From: a virus | Reading direction: 5' to 3' (one strand) | IMG/VR virus record: IMGVR_UViG_3300034012_001179 | Location: 1 to 24,064 of that record | DNA: 24,064 nucleotides | In this document: positions 19,757-24,064 of the stretch, piece after piece | Layout: each line of letters begins with the position of its first letter | Numbering within the stretch: position 1 is the first letter of the stretch | The notes under the pieces: model-generated | What the model was told of the DNA's origin: nothing | Databases searched by the model: none | The model's input: the letters and a program-made list of their open reading frames with translations, nothing else | Translations under genes and position numbers: made by a program

Positions 19757-20418
19757 ACCGCTACTTTACGAATAGCTCTTGCAATCAATGATTGATTTTT
19801 AGCATTGTTGGCCTGACTCCCATCAGGGAAATCAATCCGTGTTGCAGTAGTTAAACCTACCCCAGGGTTGGTGCTTGTCCATGTTCTTAAATTGGTAGCG
19901 AAGGCTTCTGATCCACCCGATTGAAACGCTGCAACGCTAGTCTGTGCAGGCGTTCCTGTTGTGTAGTTGGAACCCCGTGAAGGGACTGAATATGGATTAG
20001 AACCGTTTGTCGTGACGTTAGATGCCGTAGTTGGTTTAAGGTTGTAGTAGCAAATCTCTAACTCATAAAGCGCAGGCAGATACCAATCTGAATAGCCGTT
20101 GATCGTTAACGCTGCACACCATTGAGCAGCGGGGTAGGTTGAAGAATCAAGCTCTGCTGTATTCGTTGCACCGTCATAAGTAGACAAACCTAAAGAATCT
20201 GATGTAGCTGAAGTTTTGTAATTAACCGATGCGTTTTGACCTGACGCCTTCGGGGAGACTAACAGGTAGTAAGTGTTACCACCAAAGGCTATTTGCCCTG
20301 CGTAGTAACCACCCTGCCAGAACTCACCAATGGCTGTTGGGCCTTGCGTCCTTGTGCCAATACCAAATGATCCAAATCCTTGGGCAGAGCCGCTACCTAA
20401 TGATTGGATGATAGGCAT
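19753..20418 (-). CDS. Tail protein with Lcl/DUF1566-type lectin-like domain (221 aa)
   Basis: 221 aa. The N-terminus (SLGSGSAQGFGSFGIGTRTQ) is Gly/Ser-rich, followed by a beta-rich body. The diagnostic run is QWCAALTINGYSDWYLPALY, then ELEICYYN. Further on are RTWTSTN, TRIDFPDGS and the ending IARAIRKVAV. This is the DUF1566/Lcl (Legionella collagen-like C-terminal) pattern, a C-type-lectin-like fold in bacterial and phage surface proteins. It most likely forms a receptor-binding or virion-surface element. It sits next to fibre genes. No reverse transcriptase or template repeat for a diversity-generating system is in the window. Confidence 0.75.
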   Translation of the reverse strand: MPIIQSLGSGSAQGFGSFGIGTRTQGPTAIGEFWQGGYYAGQIAFGGNTYYLLVSPKASGQNASVNYKTSATSDSLGLSTYDGATNTAELDSSTYPAAQWCAALTINGYSDWYLPALYELEICYYNLKPTTASNVTTNGSNPYSVPSRGSNYTTGTPAQTSVAAFQSGGSEAFATNLRTWTSTNPGVGLTTATRIDFPDGSQANNAKNQSLIARAIRKVAV

Positions 20419-20981
20419 TATGCGAACCTAGTCTGTGAAGCCAAGACCGTGAACGTAGCTGATCCAGTCTTGATGATGGAGTAAGAGTAAACGTCAATCG
20501 AACTAGCATTACCTGCTGTTGGAGCAGTACCACCCAACCACTTAGGAGTTACTGACGAACCATCAACCTGTACGGCAGAGTTGTAGTAAGCAGTGCCTCC
20601 ATTAGTCACTAGAAAGGCACAGGTTAAGACTTCGCCTGTAGCCATTGCAGTATTCAGTGAAGTACCAGAAGAGGCTCTAAAGTTGACTGTGAAGTTCCCA
20701 GAGGCATTCGTTGTGTAGTACAAGACACCTTGGGTTGTTGTGTCAAAGTTAATCGTACCTGTAGCTGCTGTAGCAGAGACTGTGATGGTCTCAACCACGC
20801 CTTGTAGTTTTGCACCGATCTGAGATGAGGTAGATGCTAGTGCTAACTGTTTAGCAAAGGTTACTGCCTGTGCGGAAGAGAAGGTAAGTGCTGTAGTACC
20901 TGCTGTCTTGATCTCTAGGATGTCTGTGTTGTCAGACGTAATAGATGTTCCAGCGGTAGCAGCATTAAGGACGTTAGCCAT
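20418..20981 (-). CDS. Tail-fibre or virion beta-protein (187 aa)
   Basis: 187 aa, ATG at 20981. Thr/Ala/Ser-rich beta-strand composition: NVLNAATAGTSITSDNTDIL, LTFSSAQAVTFAKQLALAS, VVETITVSATAATGTINFD, GNFTVNFRASSGT, ending FTVLASQTRFA. This profile is common in neck/tail decoration and fibre proteins of podoviruses and cyanophages. It overlaps its upstream neighbour by eight bases and is coupled downstream by TAATG. No catalytic motif was seen. Confidence 0.65.
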   Translation of the reverse strand: MANVLNAATAGTSITSDNTDILEIKTAGTTALTFSSAQAVTFAKQLALASTSSQIGAKLQGVVETITVSATAATGTINFDTTTQGVLYYTTNASGNFTVNFRASSGTSLNTAMATGEVLTCAFLVTNGGTAYYNSAVQVDGSSVTPKWLGGTAPTAGNASSIDVYSYSIIKTGSATFTVLASQTRFA

Positions 20982-21336
20982 TGTTTACCTCAACCCAGTT
21001 AACGGTTGACTCATCCCAACTGTACATCTTTCCATCTGTAGGCATTGCTACTGGCGCTTCCCACTGTGCATCAGCGTTAAGTAGCCAACTAGCAAAAGGC
21101 TTAGGCGGTACGAAAGCGTCTATATCTTCGCGGTAGGTGTAACCAATACCTGCGTAGTTCTTACGCATGTTGCCGTTGTAGCTTGTCTGCTTCCAAGTAC
21201 CACCGAGAATCTTTTCTAGGTGTGCAGCTCCGATATGCTCTTTCTCAACACCGGAAGCGTCAGCGGTATCCTTGTTGTCAACCACGACAACTTGCAGCAC
21301 CACACCATTTTCATCAATACGGGCAAAGTGACTCAT
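20974..21336 (-). CDS. Conserved phage tail-region protein (120 aa)
   Basis: 120 aa, ATG in TAATG overlap with the oxygenase gene. It begins MSHFARIDENGVVLQVVVV, then YAGIGYTYREDIDAFVPPKP, FASWLLNADAQWEAPVAMP and MYSWDESTVNWVEV. This family is frequent in cyanophages and freshwater phages, next to fibre genes, where it is annotated as structural or unknown. The GIGYTY, PKPFxSWxLN and WDESTxNWV runs are its hallmark. A fibre accessory or assembly role is plausible. Confidence 0.75.
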   Translation of the reverse strand: MSHFARIDENGVVLQVVVVDNKDTADASGVEKEHIGAAHLEKILGGTWKQTSYNGNMRKNYAGIGYTYREDIDAFVPPKPFASWLLNADAQWEAPVAMPTDGKMYSWDESTVNWVEVNNG

Positions 21337-21938
21337 TACGCCTCCAACTTTAATCCGGTTAAATCCATTTCCTCCCCAACAACACCGACAGGGAAGGTAT
21401 TAAACGATAGTGAGATTCTTGTGTCATCGCCTTTGATCTCAGGAACCATATGCGTCAGGCTTGACGGAAACAGAATCAGCTTTCCTACTGTGGCTTCAAA
21501 CCACCAAGACTCAGAGTTGTACGGGTTCCACTGCTCTGGCGGGAACTTGATCTGCTGCCAACCGTCTTTGTAAAAGTAAATCCTGTCATCAGCGTTTGTC
21601 TGCACATAAAACACACCTGAGATGTAGCTATTAGGATGTGCGTGTTTGTGGTGGTATTGCCCTGGCTCACTGTAATTACACCAGCTTTGCGTGACTCTCA
21701 GACTTACATTGTGCTTAGGATTCACTGTGGACTTAAAGTATTCCGATACAGCATCCTCAATAAACGAACGTAGGTTTGTCAGTACAGGGCTACGAAGTAC
21801 GAAATTATCAGTGCTTGTGGTGTTGCCTTGATTAGGCCTTGTCTGTAGCTCACGGATGAAGAACAACTCCTCATCGCTTAATGGGCGACCGAGTTCAGCA
21901 AAGCCTACAGGTGTCGGAAAGAGATTATGCAATTGCAT
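21336..21938 (-). CDS. 2OG-Fe(II) oxygenase-family protein (200 aa)
   Basis: 200 aa. ATG at 21938 with AAGGA upstream; the TTG two codons earlier is not needed. Pattern of the TIGR02466 / 2OG-FeII_Oxy_5 family: LFPTPVGFAELG at the N-terminus, then HHKHAHPNSYISGVFYVQTN with His99/His101, then LFPSSLTHMV (His163), and RISLSFNTFP with Arg174. The proximal His, distal His and Arg about 11 residues later fit iron and 2-oxoglutarate binding. The family hydroxylates proteins or small molecules. Phage copies commonly lie near tail fibre genes, so modification of a virion or host surface component is a reasonable guess. The substrate is unknown. Confidence 0.85.
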   Translation of the reverse strand: MQLHNLFPTPVGFAELGRPLSDEELFFIRELQTRPNQGNTTSTDNFVLRSPVLTNLRSFIEDAVSEYFKSTVNPKHNVSLRVTQSWCNYSEPGQYHHKHAHPNSYISGVFYVQTNADDRIYFYKDGWQQIKFPPEQWNPYNSESWWFEATVGKLILFPSSLTHMVPEIKGDDTRISLSFNTFPVGVVGEEMDLTGLKLEA

Positions 21939-22179
21939 CTTCAATTTCCTTTTGCTTGATGCCCATCTCTTCTAACTGTTCAGGTAGCCAAATCGTAGGG
22001 ATTGAATCTTCAAACTCCTTGATCTTGTCTATCACCCAATATACTTCTTCGATACTCGGACAAGGTCTAGGATCATCCCAACGTGTGAATACGTTGTTAG
22101 AGATTTCCCACTTCGCACCGGGGCGTAGTAGGTGCATAGCTGTGTCTATTCCCAGAAACTTATAAACTTTTGTAGTCAT
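21925..22179 (-). CDS. Conserved phage protein with WEISN...RWDDPRPCPS motif (84 aa)
   Basis: 84 aa. ATG lies just after the upstream stop. The core is GAKWEISNNVFTRWDDPRPC, then PSIEEVYWVIDKIKEFEDSI and PTIWLPEQLEEM. I recall this motif set from cyanophage and freshwater phage proteins that sit beside fibre and oxygenase genes; no function is established. The adjacent oxygenase start overlaps its 3' end by 14 bases, so the two are translated together. Confidence 0.7.
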   Translation of the reverse strand: MTTKVYKFLGIDTAMHLLRPGAKWEISNNVFTRWDDPRPCPSIEEVYWVIDKIKEFEDSIPTIWLPEQLEEMGIKQKEIEDAIA

Positions 22180-22180
22180 G

Positions 22181-23845
22181 TTATTGATTGATTTTGATGA
22201 TTACGATACCGGAGCCGCCTGCGCCTCCTGCATATCCTAAAGCGCCACCACCGCCACCACCCCCGGTATTTTCTGTTCCAGCAGTCCCCGCACCAGATGC
22301 TGAACCATTACCACCGCCGCCCTTTTGTGAAGTCGTGCTTGTTCCTCCACCTAAACCAGCAGTTCCGGGCGTCCTAGTGTCGCATCCACCGCCACCCCCA
22401 CCAGCGTAGTAAACAGTAGATCCAGAAATTGTTGAAAGCTGCGCCAATCCTCCATTACCAGCAGCAAGCGGTGAAATCGTGGCATTTGCACCTGCTCCAC
22501 CTGCACCACCACCGCCACCGCCTTCACGTTGTTGATCGGTTCCTACGGCTGCATTACCACCACTAAATCCTTGATAAGCGACTGCTGGAGCGCCATTCCC
22601 TCCGGCTGAAGGTTGAGACGGAGTATTTCCGGCTCCACCGGGACCACCTCCTCCATTGGCGTTTCCACCTCCGCCGGAACCCCCGCTCCCTCCGTTATAC
22701 GGAGCAGTAGTAGTTCCTCCGCTCCCGCCACCATTTGATGTAATGGTTGAAAACGCTGAGTTGTTTCCAACTGTATTTGCAGGAGTTGAAGCGCCAACTG
22801 TAATAGCGTAATTACCTGCACCATCGCCGCCTGTGGTAGATACAGCGAAACCAGTTCCAGTTCTAAATCCACCTGCACCACCACCGCCTCCTAAACTACT
22901 GCCACCACCCCCACCACCCGCAACCACAAGGTAGTCAACAGAGGTCACACCAGTAGGACATTTCCACGTAGTCGTGCCTTTGAACACAAAGACGGTTTGG
23001 CTAGGTACGGTGTACTTTAGGATGACGATACCGGAGCCGCCTTGAGCGCCAGTTGCCCCACCTGCGCCAGTACCCCTGCCACCGCCACCACCGCCGGTAT
23101 TAACACTACCTGCTGTAGCCGCTCCACCCGAACCTGTAGAACCAGCACCGCCACCACCAGTACCGCCAGATCCAGCTGTGCCATTAAAACTACCGCCACC
23201 ACCGCCGCCAGCATAAGTTACGGACGAACCTGTAATTGTTGATGCCTGACCTGTTCCACCGTCACCGGCTTTATTAGGAGATGTTGTCGCTGGTCCTCCA
23301 GTGCCGATTGGCGCTGTGTTTTTAGCGCCACCTCCCCCACCCCCGTTATAAACAGCAGGAGATGCCTGCGCTACGCCGGGGCCACCATCATTACCTTGCC
23401 CTGAAGTACCGGGCGCTCCAGCCGTAGTGTCTACACCACCGCCGCCACCTGACCCACCTGATCCACCCGATGTTGGTACATTTCCTCTACCACCGCCGCC
23501 GCCAGTTGAGGTAATAGATGAAAATATAGATGATTGACCTTGCGTACCTAAAGAATCAGAACCAGCCCCTCCCGACCCAACGGTAACCGTGTAATTGCCA
23601 TTTCCATCACCGCCAGTGGTTGAAACAGCTAAACCTGTTCCAGTTCTAAAACCACCGGCTCCACCACCGCCGTAATTTGCACCACCCCCACCACCAGCCA
23701 CTACCAAATACTCCACCTCTGTCACCCCAGCAGGGCAAGTCCACGTAGAGGTAGCTGTAAAGGTTTGGATGACGGTGTAGCCACCACCGCCTCCTCCTGA
23801 ACCAGCAAAGGCAGCAGCAATCATTGCACTTAATGCACCAGCCAT
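22181..23845 (-). CDS. Glycine-rich adhesin with tandem domains (554 aa)
   Basis: 554 aa. There are two successive copies of one roughly 260-residue unit. Each begins with TFTATSTWTCPAGVTEVEYL or FKGTTTWKCPTGVTSVDYL, continues LVVAGGGGG and GGFRTGTG, then long Gly-rich blocks, and ends GSGIVILKY or GSGIVIIKIN. The Gly-rich domains resemble the polyglycine-II sandwich of the T4-like phage S16 gp38 adhesin, which binds host outer-membrane receptors. The N-terminus (ALSAMIAAAFAGSGGGG) is a short hydrophobic segment, probably the fibre attachment. The tandem copies imply an internal duplication. Host-recognition role likely; receptor unknown. Confidence 0.8.
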   Translation of the reverse strand: MAGALSAMIAAAFAGSGGGGGGYTVIQTFTATSTWTCPAGVTEVEYLVVAGGGGGANYGGGGAGGFRTGTGLAVSTTGGDGNGNYTVTVGSGGAGSDSLGTQGQSSIFSSITSTGGGGGRGNVPTSGGSGGSGGGGGVDTTAGAPGTSGQGNDGGPGVAQASPAVYNGGGGGGAKNTAPIGTGGPATTSPNKAGDGGTGQASTITGSSVTYAGGGGGGSFNGTAGSGGTGGGGAGSTGSGGAATAGSVNTGGGGGGRGTGAGGATGAQGGSGIVILKYTVPSQTVFVFKGTTTWKCPTGVTSVDYLVVAGGGGGGSSLGGGGGAGGFRTGTGFAVSTTGGDGAGNYAITVGASTPANTVGNNSAFSTITSNGGGSGGTTTAPYNGGSGGSGGGGNANGGGGPGGAGNTPSQPSAGGNGAPAVAYQGFSGGNAAVGTDQQREGGGGGGAGGAGANATISPLAAGNGGLAQLSTISGSTVYYAGGGGGGCDTRTPGTAGLGGGTSTTSQKGGGGNGSASGAGTAGTENTGGGGGGGALGYAGGAGGSGIVIIKINQ

Positions 23846-23846
23846 A

Positions 23847-24064
23847 TTAGGTCACTCCTGCACCAGAGACATACCATGTATCCGTAGCAACCTTAAGTAA
23901 GGTAGCCATTCCTTTTGTCGCCACTGTCCTGTTACCCGTAGCACCATTGGCAAGCTGAAAGGTAACACCAGCACCAGAGATCGTAAGGTTTCCAGAGTTG
24001 TTATTAACGACAAGGATCGTTGTACCCACATCAATCGCCGTAGTTGCGTTTGTGTTTACCGTAA
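23847..24064 (-). CDS. Partial tail-fibre-type protein (5' end beyond the window)
   Basis: The frame is open to the right edge, so the true start lies outside. 71 residues are visible: TVNTNATTAIDVGTTILVVN, LTISGAGVTFQLANGATGNR, then MATLLKVATDTWYVSGAGVT. This is the C-terminal beta-strand repeat style of phage fibre proteins (TxxDVGxTxLVxNN...GxxT). Its stop lies one base before the adhesin start. The N-terminal part should show a virion-anchoring domain. Internal GTG and ATG codons in the frame are not credible starts. Confidence 0.65.
   Translation of the reverse strand, partial: TVNTNATTAIDVGTTILVVNNNSGNLTISGAGVTFQLANGATGNRTVATKGMATLLKVATDTWYVSGAGVT

Noticed and set aside
19753-20418. 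Diversity-generating retroelement target
   Set aside because: A lectin-like fold is present, but there is no reverse transcriptase and no near-copy template repeat in the window.
22188-23242. Short regularly repeated GC-rich stretches that resemble a repeat array
   Set aside because: They are codons of the glycine-rich adhesin, with no constant repeat or spacer length, so not a CRISPR array.

Overview
The window is part of the genome of a tailed bacteriophage, most likely a podovirus-like phage of an environmental Gram-negative host. The evidence is small overlapping genes joined by ATGA/TAATG junctions, a YqaJ-type exonuclease with a RecT-like annealing protein, a GH24 endolysin with a 3TM holin-like partner, a glycine-rich adhesin, a lectin-like tail protein, and three large coiled-coil or low-complexity virion proteins. 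There are no rRNA or tRNA genes, no insertion sequences and no housekeeping genes. Host and taxonomy are inference.

Layout: (1) Positions 1-525 are an AT-rich, palindrome-rich stretch that looks like a control region. A possible minus-strand ORF runs off the left edge. (2) Positions 526-2799 hold a plus-strand string of small early genes: a 40-aa membrane peptide, a 240-aa Cys-containing conserved phage protein, and several unknown small proteins. The first four or five are separated by a recurring hairpin plus CT-rich plus GGAG leader. The string ends at a strong terminator at 2805-2846. (3) Positions 2848-3544 hold one isolated minus-strand CxxC gene and about 470 bp of structured non-coding DNA, with interleaved inverted repeats and a promoter-like -10 box. 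(4) Positions 3545-7384 are a tight plus-strand DNA-metabolism operon: two unknown genes, exonuclease, annealing protein, HTH protein, SSB-like protein, NrdR-like zinc ribbon, winged-helix protein, a small unknown, and a PD-(D/E)XK nuclease. It stops at a terminator at 7476-7503. (5) Positions 7483-24064 are a minus-strand late operon. In transcription order (right to left) it encodes tail fibre and adhesin genes, a 2OG-Fe(II) oxygenase, a lectin-like tail protein, an HxxxH-repeat helical protein, three large putative ejection/internal virion proteins (1314, 340 and 486 aa) plus a fourth (891 aa), small basic proteins, membrane and lysis genes, the endolysin, and two small basic proteins.

The plus arm probably acts early (replication and recombination) and the minus arm late (tail, DNA ejection, lysis). 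The two converge at about 7480, where the plus-strand terminator is embedded in the last codons of the final minus-strand gene. Terminase large subunit, portal, capsid and polymerase genes are not in the window; if present they should lie beyond the right edge or left of position 1. No familiar defence system was found. The least explained parts are the structured locus at 3073-3544, the small early genes, and the HxxxH-repeat protein.
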